Source of the DNA: an uncultured Litorivicinus sp.
Lineage (GTDB): Bacteria; Pseudomonadota; Gammaproteobacteria; Pseudomonadales; Litorivicinaceae
Assembly: GCA_902536515.1 (NCBI GenBank)
Contig: CACAXU010000003.1
Location: 1 to 64,000, forward strand
Direction: 5' to 3'
DNA: 64,000 nucleotides
Shown: positions 7,902-17,732 of the stretch, one piece after another
Numbering within the stretch: the stretch's first letter is position 1
Layout of the letters: every line of letters begins with the position of its first letter
Program-made: the position numbers and the translations under genes
Notes under the pieces: generated by a model
The model's database searches: none
What the model was told of the DNA's origin: nothing
Seen by the model: the letters and a program-made list of their open reading frames with translations, nothing else

Positions 7902-9653
7902 ATGGATAGGAATAAGTACGAAAAATATCAATCGGATATTATCGTTGATCTGCTCAAACAATACGACATCAATCACATCTCCATGAACCCCGGTGCGAGC
8001 TTCCGCGGACTCCACGACTCGATTATTAATTACGGTGAAAATGACCCAGAGCTGATGGTCTGCCAGCACGAAGAAATCGCAGTACAAATAGCACACGGTT
8101 ACGCAAGGGCGACCGGCAAACCGATGGGTGTAATTCTCCATAACCTGGTTGGGATGCTCCATGCTCAGATGGCGGTCTACTACGCCTACATCGACCGAGC
8201 TCCGATCTTTATCATGGGCGCAACCGGTCCAATGCACGAAGGCAAGCGACGCCCACACATTGACTGGTCGCACTCCGCGCTGGTGCAAGGAGAGGCCATG
8301 CGGAACTACACCAAGTGGGACTACCAACCGCAAGCGATTGAGGGTGTCCCCGAGAGTTTCATGCGCGCCTACAGCACGATGGTCACCGAACCTGCCGGCC
8401 CTATCTATATGTGCTACGACGCTTGGCTCCAGGAGGAGAAACTCACCTGTGAAAACCTCGAGATGCCCCCGGAGGATATGCAAAAGGCACCAGCACCGAT
8501 GGGAGCTGACCCCGAGACTCTGGGGGTGATGGCCGACGTCATCTTGAACGCTAAGCACCCACTCATCTTGGTCGACTTCATCGGTCGGCAGCCAGGGAAC
8601 TTCGAGAGATTGGTGATGCTAGCGGAGACCCTGGGCTGCGGTGTGTGGGACATCAATAACTCGCTCGCGTTCCCGAACCAGCACCCACTCTGTATTTCGC
8701 TGGACCATGAGTCACTGAAAAACGCTGACGTGATTCTCGGGATCGACGTACGTGACTGGGAAAAGCCGACGCACAAGCTCGTCTCCACTACACGTGAAGT
8801 AACGTCTTATGTGCCCGATGACTGTGTCTGGATGGAGATCGGATTCGCGGAGCTCGAGATGTCTGCGTGGGCGTTTGACTATGGCCGGTATCAGCCGAAG
8901 CAGCACGTCGCGCTCGGCGACCCTCGTCTCGCGATGCCTGAGCTGGCGAAGATTGCTCAAGCGAAACTAGACGGCGACTCGAGGTTAGTGAGTGCACGTG
9001 ACGTTCGTGTCCAGGCCTTTACCGACAGACATAACAAAATCTTTACAGACTGGCGTACATCGGCAGAATCAAAGCGTGGCTCTGATCCAATCAGCTACGC
9101 AGAGCTGGCGATGATCGCCTGGGATGTAATAGAAGATGAGGACTGGGTCCTCGCGACAGGTACCGCACGCGAGTGGGTCCGTAAGCTTTGGAACTTCGAC
9201 AAGCCATACCAGCATGCCGGTCGCTCTTTAGGCACCTCGACCCAGATCGGGATGTCTCTCGGTGTGGGCCTCGCCTACCGTGGCACTGATAAGTTGGTGC
9301 TCAACTTCCAGCCAGACGGCGACCTAATGTACGACGCCGGAGCCCTGTGGACGGCGGCGAAACACGAGATTCCTATCCTGATCATCATGTGTAACAACCG
9401 GGCTTACTACAACGACTGGGAACACCAAGAGCGGATGGCTCATCTGAGGGGCACGGATGTCGAGAAAGCTCATATCGGGATGGACATATTCGATCCAGAG
9501 CCGGACTTCGCGACCCTCGCGAAATCAATGGGCATGTACGGTGAGGGTGCGATCACCGACCCATCGGAGATAGCTAGCGCACTGAGGCGGGCAATAGAGA
9601 TCGTGAAATCAGGAAAACCAGCGCTCGTTGATATAGTTGTAGCCCATCGCTGA
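7902..9653 (+). CDS. Thiamine-diphosphate-dependent enzyme (acetolactate synthase / benzoylformate decarboxylase family)
   Basis: A 583-residue ThDP enzyme with the three-domain POX-like layout. The cofactor-activating glutamate sits in CQHEEIAVQIAHGYARATG near residue 57, and the ThDP/Mg motif reads PDGDLMYDAGA with the closing MCNNRAYYND about 28 residues on. DGD replaces the more usual GDGS, a noteworthy variant. The start at 7902 has AGGAAGG upstream; a longer frame from 7851 lacks one. No regulatory small subunit follows, so a biosynthetic acetolactate synthase is unlikely; a decarboxylase or carboligase acting on a 2-oxo acid from the neighbouring oxidative pathway fits better. Active-site details for substrate choice cannot be read here. 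Confidence 0.85.
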   Translation: MDRNKYEKYQSDIIVDLLKQYDINHISMNPGASFRGLHDSIINYGENDPELMVCQHEEIAVQIAHGYARATGKPMGVILHNLVGMLHAQMAVYYAYIDRAPIFIMGATGPMHEGKRRPHIDWSHSALVQGEAMRNYTKWDYQPQAIEGVPESFMRAYSTMVTEPAGPIYMCYDAWLQEEKLTCENLEMPPEDMQKAPAPMGADPETLGVMADVILNAKHPLILVDFIGRQPGNFERLVMLAETLGCGVWDINNSLAFPNQHPLCISLDHESLKNADVILGIDVRDWEKPTHKLVSTTREVTSYVPDDCVWMEIGFAELEMSAWAFDYGRYQPKQHVALGDPRLAMPELAKIAQAKLDGDSRLVSARDVRVQAFTDRHNKIFTDWRTSAESKRGSDPISYAELAMIAWDVIEDEDWVLATGTAREWVRKLWNFDKPYQHAGRSLGTSTQIGMSLGVGLAYRGTDKLVLNFQPDGDLMYDAGALWTAAKHEIPILIIMCNNRAYYNDWEHQERMAHLRGTDVEKAHIGMDIFDPEPDFATLAKSMGMYGEGAITDPSEIASALRRAIEIVKSGKPALVDIVVAHR

Positions 9654-9668
9654 TAACTAGCATTTGGG

Positions 9669-9690
9669 GAGAGCCTCGGATGAGGCTCTC
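9669..9690 (+). other. Intergenic stem-loop without U-tract
   Basis: Perfect 9-bp stem GAGAGCCTC-ggat-GAGGCTCTC between the ThDP enzyme and the flavin hydroxylase genes. No T run follows, so it is more likely an mRNA-stabilising or processing hairpin, or a weak terminator, than a classical one. Confidence 0.55.
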
Positions 9691-9779
9691 GTGGACAAAC
9701 CCTAGGGCAACAAAGGCCAGATTCAAGAGCTATAATTAAGGCTTTAAGTTATCAACCTTACGCTTAATTGGACGTAGGC

Positions 9780-11699
9780 ATGCAGTTTCATATAAATGGC
9801 TTTCACCCAGGCGACCCTCGTATCCATGATCCGCAAGACCGGGTCGTCGCCCCGCCTATTAAACGTCCTCTCCCGACGCACTGTGACGTGGCGATCGTTG
9901 GCTGCGGACCCGCTGGCCTTAACCTCGCCGCGCAGCTGTCCCAGTTCAGTGATATCCACACGATAATCACTGATCTAAAGGATGATCGACTGACCGTTGG
10001 TCAGGCTGACGGGATGGCTTGCCGGACACTGGAAATGTTCCAGGCATATGGTTTCGCCGAGCAGGTGATACAGGAGGCCTACGGCGTCAATGAGGTCGCT
10101 TTCTGGAAGCCTGACCCGAGCAACCCCACACACATAGCCCGGAGCAGTAAGATTGATGACGTCGAGGAGGATCTGTCAGAGATGCCTCACGTCATCATCA
10201 ACCAGGCTAGGATTCATGACCACTTCCTGAACGTGATGAGAAACTCGGCCGCCAAGAATGAACCGTTCTACTCTCGGAAACTAATTGACCTCCTTGTTGA
10301 TCACTCCGACGAGGATTACCCGGTGACGCTGACGTTTGAGCGAACAGTCACCCACTCACAATTCAACCGAGAGGTGGAGACCGTCAAATGTAAATACGCT
10401 GTCGGTTGCGACGGCGCCCGAAGTCAGGTCAGAAAGTCAATCGGTCACGAGCTGGTCGGTGACGCCTTAAATCAGGCTTGGGGCGTGATGGATATCCTAG
10501 CCGTCACTGACTTCCCCGATATCCGTTTGAAGTCAGCGATCCAGTCCACCAACGAGGGTAACGTGCTGATCATCCCGCGTGAGGGCGGGTACATGTTCAG
10601 GATGTACATCGAGCTCGACAAACTCAAAGAAGATCAACGTGTCGACCGGGAGAACATGTCGGTCGATGTGCTCATCAATGCCGCGAACCGAATCATGGCC
10701 CCCTATACGCTTGAGGTCAAAGAGGTCCCGTGGTGGTCCGTCTACGAGATCGGTCAACGTCTGACGACCGCGTTTGATGACTCCAAAAATGGGCAAGCCC
10801 CACGCGTCTTCTTAGCGGGAGACGCTTGCCATACACACAGTCCGAAGGCAGGGCAAGGGTTAAATACCTCGGTTATGGACACCTGGAACCTTGGCTGGAA
10901 GCTAGCTCACGTAATAGCCGGAATAGCCCCGACAGAGTTGCTCTCTACCTACTCCGCGGAGCGGGCCGACATCGCCAAGCAGCTGATCGACTTCGACCGA
11001 GAGTGGTCGAAGATGTTCAGCTCAAAGCCTAAATCGGAAGAGAATCCAGACGGTGTCGATCCGACCGAGTTCCAGAAATATTTCGAGCTGTTCGCCCGGT
11101 TCACTGCCGGGGTAGGAATCCAATACAAGCCATCAGCAATCGTAAGTAAAGACACGTATCAGGGCCTAGCGAGCGATCAACCGATCGGACAACGCTTCCA
11201 CTCGGCACCTGTAATCCGGCACGGTGACGCGAAACCTGTTCAACTGGGGCACTGCCACACAGCCAACGGAGCTTGGCGACTCTACGCGTTCGCTGGCTCC
11301 GATGATCCGACGTCTGAGTCATGTCGGGTCCGAAAATTAGCTGACTTCCTGGCGAATAACCCCGCGTCGCCTATTAAGAGGCATACGCCGTTTGGGGCAG
11401 ACTCTGATTCAGTAATAGACTTCAGAGTGGTGTACCAGTCACACCACCGTGAACTTGAGCGTGGAGATCTTCATCCGTTAATGACCCCAGTAAAAGGCGC
11501 CCTAGGACTCCGGGATTATGAGAAGGTTTTTTGTGTAGACGACAGCTCAAAGAAAAATATCTACGACATGCGCGGTATCAGTAAGTCTGAAGGCTGTGTT
11601 TTGGTCGTAAGGCCTGATCAGTATGTGGCCACAGTCTTACCATTGGATCGGCATCAAGAGCTTACTGACTTCTTCGGCCGATGCCTCATCGCCTTGTAG
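9780..11699 (+). CDS. FAD-dependent aromatic hydroxylase (phenol 2-monooxygenase / 3-hydroxybenzoate 4-monooxygenase family)
   Basis: A 639-residue flavoprotein hydroxylase. Seen: the dinucleotide fold VAIVGCGPAGLNLAAQL near residue 35, the DG motif GCDGARSQVRKSIG near 210, the GD motif VFLAGDACHTHSPKAGQGLN near 345, and a C-terminal thioredoxin-like extension typical of phenol hydroxylases (family length about 600-640). It would add one oxygen to a phenolic substrate using NAD(P)H. The ATG at 9780 (MQFHINGFHPGDP) matches the family's usual N-terminus and is preferred over TTG at 9768. It is followed after 6 bases by the alpha/beta hydrolase and preceded by the ThDP enzyme, suggesting one catabolic unit. 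Confidence 0.9.
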   Translation: MQFHINGFHPGDPRIHDPQDRVVAPPIKRPLPTHCDVAIVGCGPAGLNLAAQLSQFSDIHTIITDLKDDRLTVGQADGMACRTLEMFQAYGFAEQVIQEAYGVNEVAFWKPDPSNPTHIARSSKIDDVEEDLSEMPHVIINQARIHDHFLNVMRNSAAKNEPFYSRKLIDLLVDHSDEDYPVTLTFERTVTHSQFNREVETVKCKYAVGCDGARSQVRKSIGHELVGDALNQAWGVMDILAVTDFPDIRLKSAIQSTNEGNVLIIPREGGYMFRMYIELDKLKEDQRVDRENMSVDVLINAANRIMAPYTLEVKEVPWWSVYEIGQRLTTAFDDSKNGQAPRVFLAGDACHTHSPKAGQGLNTSVMDTWNLGWKLAHVIAGIAPTELLSTYSAERADIAKQLIDFDREWSKMFSSKPKSEENPDGVDPTEFQKYFELFARFTAGVGIQYKPSAIVSKDTYQGLASDQPIGQRFHSAPVIRHGDAKPVQLGHCHTANGAWRLYAFAGSDDPTSESCRVRKLADFLANNPASPIKRHTPFGADSDSVIDFRVVYQSHHRELERGDLHPLMTPVKGALGLRDYEKVFCVDDSSKKNIYDMRGISKSEGCVLVVRPDQYVATVLPLDRHQELTDFFGRCLIAL

Positions 11700-11705
11700 C
11701 GAAAG

Positions 11706-12569
11706 ATGCTTTATCGTAACTTCGCTACCGAGGCTGAAATCAATGCCGAATATGATCCCGGCATGATCAGCGACCGGGTTCAAGCGATAGATCGCTTCGA
11801 GCGAATGAGCGAGGCGGCGACGAAGCAAATAACAAACTGGTACTCCTGTCAGTTTGGTCCGACCGAGGCAGAATACGTCGATGTCTTTCCGAGCGGTATT
11901 CCCAACGGACCTGTCCATATTTTTATCCACGGTGGGTATTGGCGTGCACTGAGCACCAGAGAGTTCGCTTTTGTGGCCCAAGTGCTCGTTCAAAAGGGAA
12001 TCACCGTCGTCCTGACGAACTACGGGCTTTGCCCGGATATACGTCTCTCTGATATCGTTGACCAAACCCGCAGAGCGGTCTCATGGGTAGCCCATAACGC
12101 CTTTAAACTCAACATAGATAGTGGCAGGCTCAGTCTTTCGGGTCACTCGGCTGGTGGTCACCTGGTTGCAATGATGCTCGCTACTGATTGGTCTGACTAC
12201 GGATTACCGCGAGACCTGATCAAGGGTTCGATTTCACTCAGTGGACTGTTCGATTTAAGACCGTTCCCGCACTCCTGGCTACAACCAACCCTGGCCCTTT
12301 CCACAGCCGAGGTCGAGGACAACAGCCCATTATTTTTACCTGTATGCGCTAAGGCCAAAGTGACACTGCTATACGGAGAACTCGAACAGTCCGAGTTCGC
12401 TCGCCAATCACTCACCTACTCAGAACATCTGGCCTCCAATAATGTCACTGTCGACTGTCTAGCCATCGAAAAAGCAGATCACTTCACTGAGCTGGAACTC
12501 TTCGTTCAAGAGGATAGCGCTTTTGTGAAAGAAATAGTGCGCTTTGGGCAAGAATATTCTCCTGACTAA
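11706..12569 (+). CDS. Alpha/beta hydrolase, arylformamidase-like
   Basis: A 287-residue alpha/beta hydrolase. The oxyanion-hole motif HGGYWRAL lies near residue 78 and the nucleophile elbow GHSAGGHL near 142; the late acid/base residues fit KADHFTELE. HGGYW plus GHSAGGH is the pattern of kynurenine formamidase/arylformamidase-like esterases. In this setting, directly after a flavin hydroxylase and with a dehalogenase-like gene following, it could hydrolyse an amide, ester or ring-opened product; tryptophan degradation is only one option because no other kynurenine genes are nearby. Confidence 0.8.
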   Translation: MLYRNFATEAEINAEYDPGMISDRVQAIDRFERMSEAATKQITNWYSCQFGPTEAEYVDVFPSGIPNGPVHIFIHGGYWRALSTREFAFVAQVLVQKGITVVLTNYGLCPDIRLSDIVDQTRRAVSWVAHNAFKLNIDSGRLSLSGHSAGGHLVAMMLATDWSDYGLPRDLIKGSISLSGLFDLRPFPHSWLQPTLALSTAEVEDNSPLFLPVCAKAKVTLLYGELEQSEFARQSLTYSEHLASNNVTVDCLAIEKADHFTELELFVQEDSAFVKEIVRFGQEYSPD

Positions 12570-12683
12570 AATTTAGATATCTAACCACGGCTTGTTAGGT
12601 TCAATGTCGGAGGTGGACGCTGTAAGCTCTATGAATTGAGTGCCCCTTAATTCGTAGACACACAGATCAGCGCAGCCAATCCC

Positions 12684-13385
12684 ATGATGAAGGAGTTAAT
12701 GTTGTCCCGCGACACTATCCTGTTTGACATCAACGAAACCGTTCTTGATCTCTCCTCGCTCAAACCATTATTCGCAGAGAGCTTCGGAAGCACGGCAGTC
12801 GCCGCAACCTGGTTCTCAATGCTACTTCACAGCTCGAACGTTTGTGCCCTGACTAGCGTGAGGAGCGACTTTGAGTCACTGGCTGGCACCATGTTAGATT
12901 CGCTGGCTGCGCGCATGAGACTGGAGCTTGACCACAACAATAAGCAAAAGATTCTTGGTACCTTTGCGACGATGCCAGCACATCCCGATATGTCCCAGGC
13001 GCTGGAGACCCTAAAAGCGGCCGGTTATCGAACAATCGCGTTTACCAACTCATCAATCCAACTAGTTACCTCACAGATAGCCAACTCGGGCCTAACGGAC
13101 CTGTTCGATCAGCAGATATCGGTCGAATCGACCGGCAGCTTTAAGCCCGACACCAAGGTCTATCAACACGCAGCGAAGCAGGCTGATCGACCGATTAAAG
13201 CCCTCCGGCTCATCGCCACACACGACTGGGACACCCACGGCGCACTCAGTGCGGGCATGAAGGCAGGTTACATTGATCGCACAGGAGCGCCCTATCATCC
13301 TCAGTACCTGCGCCCAGATGCTTTCGCCAAATCCATGACAGAGCTAGTAGCGCAGATTATCAAGCTCGACGAAACACCAGACTGA
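12684..13385 (+). CDS. HAD-superfamily hydrolase, haloacid dehalogenase type II-like
   Basis: About 228-233 residues, the usual length of L-2-haloacid dehalogenases. The nucleophile motif reads ILFDINETVLDL near residue 15, followed by a cap-like helical insert, then AFTNSS (motif II) near 115 and SFKPDTKVYQHA (motif III lysine) near 154. The final acidic motif is THDWDTHGALSAGMKAGYI. Type II dehalogenases normally have a phase-variable Asn there, so a phosphatase activity cannot be excluded. AAGGAG lies inside the first codons, so an ATG at 12699 or TTG at 12702 may be the true start rather than 12684. Confidence 0.8.
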   Translation: MMKELMLSRDTILFDINETVLDLSSLKPLFAESFGSTAVAATWFSMLLHSSNVCALTSVRSDFESLAGTMLDSLAARMRLELDHNNKQKILGTFATMPAHPDMSQALETLKAAGYRTIAFTNSSIQLVTSQIANSGLTDLFDQQISVESTGSFKPDTKVYQHAAKQADRPIKALRLIATHDWDTHGALSAGMKAGYIDRTGAPYHPQYLRPDAFAKSMTELVAQIIKLDETPD

Positions 13386-13520
13386 AGCATTTCCAGGTCA
13401 GTCCCTTATGTGTAGACGAATCAATTCGCGTGGCAAGATTTCTGGGCTTCAGCATACTCCGATTCGATTATCAAATAGACCATTCGGCAAACTACAACAA
13501 ACTCAGATCAACCAGCCCCG

Positions 13521-14762
13521 CTAAGCGGTAGCGAGCCGATCATTAACTGGGCTCTCCTTGACCGGCAAGTGAACAATCGCCGACAACAGACCCGTCCCGA
13601 CGCCAACCCACCAGACCACATCGTAGGATCCAAAGCGATCATAGAAATCGCCACCAAGCCACACCCCAACGAAACTTCCGATTTGGTGAGACAGGAACAC
13701 TAGCCCATAGAGCGTACCCATGTATTTGAGGCCATAAATATACGCAACGAGTCCCGAGGTCAGCGGTACAGTAGCGAGCCACAAGGATCCGATCAACGCC
13801 GAAAAGATCAGAACAGTTACCGGTGTCATCGGTGTCAAAATAAACCACGAGAATAGTAACGTTCTGGCCATGTAAATGCCCGCAAGAAGCAGACGCTTAG
13901 GGTATTTACCCCCCAAAGCCCCCGCTGTGATCGTTCCAATGATGTTAAAAACACCGATAACCGCTATCGCAACCGCGCCAAGATCAGCGGTGTTTTTGAC
14001 TCCCAACTTCGCAAGAATTCCACTTGGATCAATCGTCGCACAAGCCTCAGTAACGAACGCCGGGAAATGTGCCGTGATGAATGCTAACTGAAAACCACAG
14101 CTAAAAAAGCCTAAGAAAATTAATATGTAACTAGGATCTCTTAAGGCGATGTTTAATATTCTAGAGAGCGATTGCTCGATCTCACCCTTCGATGCCTTGG
14201 CGGGTGCCTTTAAAAAAGGCAGGCTTAACAGCGCAAGTAGAATCAAACCAGAGTAAAACAGAAATACATTTTGCCAGGTCATAGAATTCAACAAATATTG
14301 AGTCAACGGAGGTCCGATAATCTGACCGGCACTGCCGGCTGCAGTCGTGAGCCCTAATGCCAGTGACCGATGCTCGTCTGAGGAGGCTCTTCCAACAACC
14401 CCGAGTACAACGCCAAAACCAGTACCCGCGATACCGACTCCCACCAAAATCTCTAACATTTGATGACCCGCTGCGGTGGTCGCGATTGAGCTCAATGACA
14501 ACCCAAGCGAATAAATGACCACACCGGCGAGTATTGCTTTACGGTCGCCCAATTTTTCGGCAAAAGCGCCGAAGAAAGGAGTCGCGATACCCCAGGCTAA
14601 GTTCTGAATCGCGATCGCGAGCGAAAACTCAGTTCGAAACCAACCAAGATCATTGGCAATCGGAATTTGAAACACACCAAAACTTGCCCTGATCGCAAAA
14701 CTAATTAAAAGAACCAAAGACGCGGCAATCAGAATAGGCGTAAATACTTGGCGAGCTAGCAT
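13521..14762 (-). CDS. MFS transporter (monocarboxylate/oxalate-type)
   Basis: A 413-residue, twelve-span major facilitator. The first span carries FAIRASFGVFQIPIANDLGW, typical of the OFA/MCT-like carriers that move organic anions, and motif A reads GAFAEKLGDRKAIL. It converges on the HAD gene and sits beside a decayed hydrolase gene. Likely an uptake carrier for the organic acid degraded by the neighbouring cluster, but direction and substrate are inferred only from family resemblance. Confidence 0.8.
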   Translation of the reverse strand: MLARQVFTPILIAASLVLLISFAIRASFGVFQIPIANDLGWFRTEFSLAIAIQNLAWGIATPFFGAFAEKLGDRKAILAGVVIYSLGLSLSSIATTAAGHQMLEILVGVGIAGTGFGVVLGVVGRASSDEHRSLALGLTTAAGSAGQIIGPPLTQYLLNSMTWQNVFLFYSGLILLALLSLPFLKAPAKASKGEIEQSLSRILNIALRDPSYILIFLGFFSCGFQLAFITAHFPAFVTEACATIDPSGILAKLGVKNTADLGAVAIAVIGVFNIIGTITAGALGGKYPKRLLLAGIYMARTLLFSWFILTPMTPVTVLIFSALIGSLWLATVPLTSGLVAYIYGLKYMGTLYGLVFLSHQIGSFVGVWLGGDFYDRFGSYDVVWWVGVGTGLLSAIVHLPVKESPVNDRLATA

Positions 14763-14825
14763 GAATTCGCGGCCTTGATCTGTCGTAAATGTTTGACTAA
14801 CAGCAAAATACTTCCAAAACTCTCA

Positions 14826-15311
14826 TCACTCGATTTCCAGACCCCCTAAAACCATCTCGATTGTCACAATAGCCGCTCCAGCGGCTTGTATCCTAGCCAG
14901 GGCCACGGTTTTATCATTCTGATCCTGGAACACCACAAGACCGCTAATGACAAACACCTGCTTTCCTGCATCCAACAGATCCATCACCGTCTAGAACACA
15001 CAGGCATGAGACTCCATCCCACACACGAGCACCTGCTACTGGGGCGCAACAACTTAAATCGAATGCCCTTTGAGTACGGAAACTGCAGTCTTGTCCAAGC
15101 GCGTCGTTGTCTCCGCGACTTCAAAAACGGTGTTGCCGAGCTCGTCGAGACAATGCTCTGTGACCACCACGCCAACCCGCTGACCTCTCAACCAGGTCAT
15201 CGATCGCTCACACATTAAGGCGACCAGATCACCCAAATCAACTTCAGGCACTAATCGTTCCTGCATATCAATGAACAGCACAGAAGATCGGCACCGATCG
15301 ATTAACGTCAT
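14826..15311 (-). pseudogene. Isochorismatase-family hydrolase, inactivated by three in-frame stops
   Basis: The first 85 residues (SVLFIDMQERLVPEV near the start, then TEHCLDELG and LDKTAVSV) match the N-terminal half of YcaC-like isochorismatase-family hydrolases. After a TAA the same frame continues through two TAG codons into the C-terminal half: QVLVCGMESHACVF, stop, TVMDLLDAGKQVFVIS, ending EMVLGGLEIE. The catalytic Cys region is therefore present but interrupted; in relatives the third stop corresponds to a Gln, consistent with CAG to TAG. No frameshift is needed, so the decay looks recent. The C-terminal half also appears shortened compared with relatives. Confidence 0.8.
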
Positions 15312-15408
15312 GATTGTCTCCTCGTGCAGGCATTAAGGCATGCAAACCCTGAATCCACAAGATGTCAGTATTTTATGGTTTAATCGAGCAAATGATTTGA
15401 CGAACCTT

Positions 15409-16344
15409 ATGTTTCATATTTTTCTCAATACCCTCCCGTTCTTTGCGTTAATAGCCCTCGGCTACGGTGCGGCGAAAATCGCAATTTTTTCGAAAGACGC
15501 AACAGTCCATCTAACAAAGTTTGTCTTTTATTTCGCGCTCTCTGCGATGCTTTTTAAGTTTTCCTCAAACCTCTCACTCAACAAGATCCTTGAATGGGAC
15601 TTCATGGCCGCCTATTTGATTGGGTCGATGGTGCTCTATATCGTGACCATACTGATTGCAAAACTCAGGGGAACCTCATTCGATATCTCGGTGATTGAAG
15701 CACAATGCTCGGTCATTGGAAATATGGGCTGGATGGGTCTGGCAATGATTCCGATTTTGCTTGGTGAACAATCGATCAGTTATGTGATTATGGTGCTCAT
15801 TATCGACCTCATCGTATTTGGTCCCTTGATTGTTATTCTTCTCGTTGCACATCGTGAACGGCATCTCAGCCTGAAAGTCTTCAAAACGATCGGATTGGGT
15901 TTTATTAAGAATCCATTGGTGCTTTCAATTTCGACAGGGTTACTTTGGGCGGCATTTGAAATCCCCGTTCCTGAGCTTCTGGATCGGTTCATGACCATCC
16001 TCGGGGGAGCATCCACACCCGGCGCACTTTTTGCGATTGGCGCTTCGATGGCCTTTGCAGCCAAGGGTCAAATCTCAATCCCGCTATATTTATCAGCGAA
16101 CAAATTGATAATGCATCCGTTGCTGATTGGTATCGCATCATTGCTCGTTTTCCAGATTGATCCATTTGCGAGTGCGGTCATGATTGCATGTGCAGCCATG
16201 CCTGTGGCCGGAAACGTTTATATGATTGCGACGCATTATGGTTTGCCAGGTGAGCGTATTTCCATTGCGATATTGATCTCAACCACCGTGAGCATCGTAA
16301 CCATCTCGATTATCATTAGCTGGATAACACAATTTTACAGGTGA
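15409..16344 (+). CDS. AEC-family transporter (auxin efflux carrier/malonate-type permease)
   Basis: A permease of about 311 residues with ten hydrophobic spans in two repeats, the AEC layout; characteristic segments are IEAQCSVIGNMGWMGLAM (end of the first half) and GGASTPGALFAIGASMAF (start of the second half). AEC proteins in proteobacteria carry malonate, malate or other organic anions. The frame could start at 15340, but the ATG at 15409 lies just before the first span. No strong ribosome site is visible for either. It is divergent from the broken isochorismatase gene. Confidence 0.8.
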   Translation: MFHIFLNTLPFFALIALGYGAAKIAIFSKDATVHLTKFVFYFALSAMLFKFSSNLSLNKILEWDFMAAYLIGSMVLYIVTILIAKLRGTSFDISVIEAQCSVIGNMGWMGLAMIPILLGEQSISYVIMVLIIDLIVFGPLIVILLVAHRERHLSLKVFKTIGLGFIKNPLVLSISTGLLWAAFEIPVPELLDRFMTILGGASTPGALFAIGASMAFAAKGQISIPLYLSANKLIMHPLLIGIASLLVFQIDPFASAVMIACAAMPVAGNVYMIATHYGLPGERISIAILISTTVSIVTISIIISWITQFYR

Positions 16345-16392
16345 AATAAGAGCGATCTAGCACTCACCCAAAACCTTCATTTAAATGACAAA

Positions 16393-17274
16393 CTAATAGC
16401 TCTGAATGTTCGAATCTCTTGCCTTTCGTGTCGCCAAATATACACCGACACTGGCTATGATAAAGCCAAGCATATCAAGAGTCGTCAGACCCTCATTCAG
16501 CAACATCCATCCAATGAGTGCAGCCACGGGTGGCACCAAAAAGAAGAGTGCTGATGTTTGACTCGCCGAATTATGGTTAATTAAATACATCAAAATTGAA
16601 AATGCACCGAAGCTGACGGCAATCACCAGCCATCCCATCGACATCCCAAAAGACAACGTAAACTCGATCGCTGGATCTTCAATCCACCACATGATGAATC
16701 CATGAAATACAGTGGCAGACAGGGCCTGAACTGCATTATTGGTCGCGAGTGGCAGCGTCTGTGAAAACTTCCGTTGCCAAATTGTACCTGCGGTAATAGC
16801 AACCAGGGCGATCACGTTGGCGATCAAACCATCAACTGCAAACTCAGATTCAAAATCAACACCAAGAACGATCGCGGCACCACCGAACCCGAAACTAAGT
16901 CCAATCCAATTTTTAAGAGAGATCTGCTCGCCCAATAGAAATCCGGCAAGAATCGCAGTCAGTATTGGTTGGATGCAGACGATCAGCGCCGATACGCCGG
17001 CTGGTATCCCGACACTGAACGAGTACCAGCAACCGCCTAAGTACAGCCCATGAAATAATAATCCAGTGATCACCGAATGTTTGAGATCACGACGATCGAT
17101 TTTTGAAAACTCACTTAAAACCCAAGCAACGCAAAAAAAACCAACAGCCACAATCGCAAACCGAAGAGCGAGAGCAGCAAAAGGAGTCGCGTCTTGGGTC
17201 GTAATGGAACCAATTGCAAAGGCAGATGCCCAAAGGATAATAAAGGTTAATGGAAATACATATGAAACCAGCAT
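16393..17274 (-). CDS. EamA/DMT-family transporter
   Basis: A 293-residue protein with ten predicted spans made of two EamA repeats, the drug/metabolite transporter layout. The first span begins FPLTFIILWASAFAIGSI; the C-terminal repeat ends LTTLDMLGFIIASVGVYLA with a basic tail. GGGGA lies close upstream of the ATG. Probable role is export of amino acids or metabolites; substrate unknown. It sits between the AEC carrier (converging) and an MFS remnant. Confidence 0.85.
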   Translation of the reverse strand: MLVSYVFPLTFIILWASAFAIGSITTQDATPFAALALRFAIVAVGFFCVAWVLSEFSKIDRRDLKHSVITGLLFHGLYLGGCWYSFSVGIPAGVSALIVCIQPILTAILAGFLLGEQISLKNWIGLSFGFGGAAIVLGVDFESEFAVDGLIANVIALVAITAGTIWQRKFSQTLPLATNNAVQALSATVFHGFIMWWIEDPAIEFTLSFGMSMGWLVIAVSFGAFSILMYLINHNSASQTSALFFLVPPVAALIGWMLLNEGLTTLDMLGFIIASVGVYLATRKARDSNIQSY

Positions 17275-17347
17275 AGGTCCCCTTCAAGGGCGTCAGACTA
17301 ACTTTTCCCGATCACACAGAGGTCTGAGTTTCGGGTATCGGTTCCGA

Positions 17348-17725
17348 TCAAAGTGATCGCATCGCAAGCAATCCCAGCATGGGAACCGGCAAAAGTAACC
17401 ACACCACGGATGTATCCAACCGATCCACCCAACTGGTGAGAATTACTATGGAGCCGATCGATAGAAAAAATCCGAGACTGTTTTGGATCACCAACGCGCT
17501 ACCAACCATGTCTGCACGACATGATTTAGATGAGATAGCGAAAAATTGCGCCGATTCGGCAATCACAAAGAACCGCCACACAAGCAACGCAAATATCGAC
17601 AATCCACGAACTGCCTCAATGAGTTGATATGTCAAGCATAAAGTTCCCGAGATCAGTAACGACTTAAAAGCAATACGCCCACTATCCGATCGCTGGCTCA
17701 TAACACCGCCCGACAGGACGTCAGC
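17348..17725 (-). pseudogene. C-terminal remnant of an MFS transporter
   Basis: The frame encodes the last four or so spans of a major facilitator: SQRSDSGRIAFKSLLISG, then LVWRFFVIAESAQFFAIS and GSALVIQNSLGFFLSIGSI, ending LGLLAMRSL. These fit the second half of MFS proteins with a cytoplasmic SDR..GR loop, but everything upstream is gone: the similarity stops at the livF stop codon. It is best read as the 3' stump of a deleted gene; the open frame that continues into livF is only an artefact. Confidence 0.65.
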
Positions 17726-17732
17726 GTAATTG

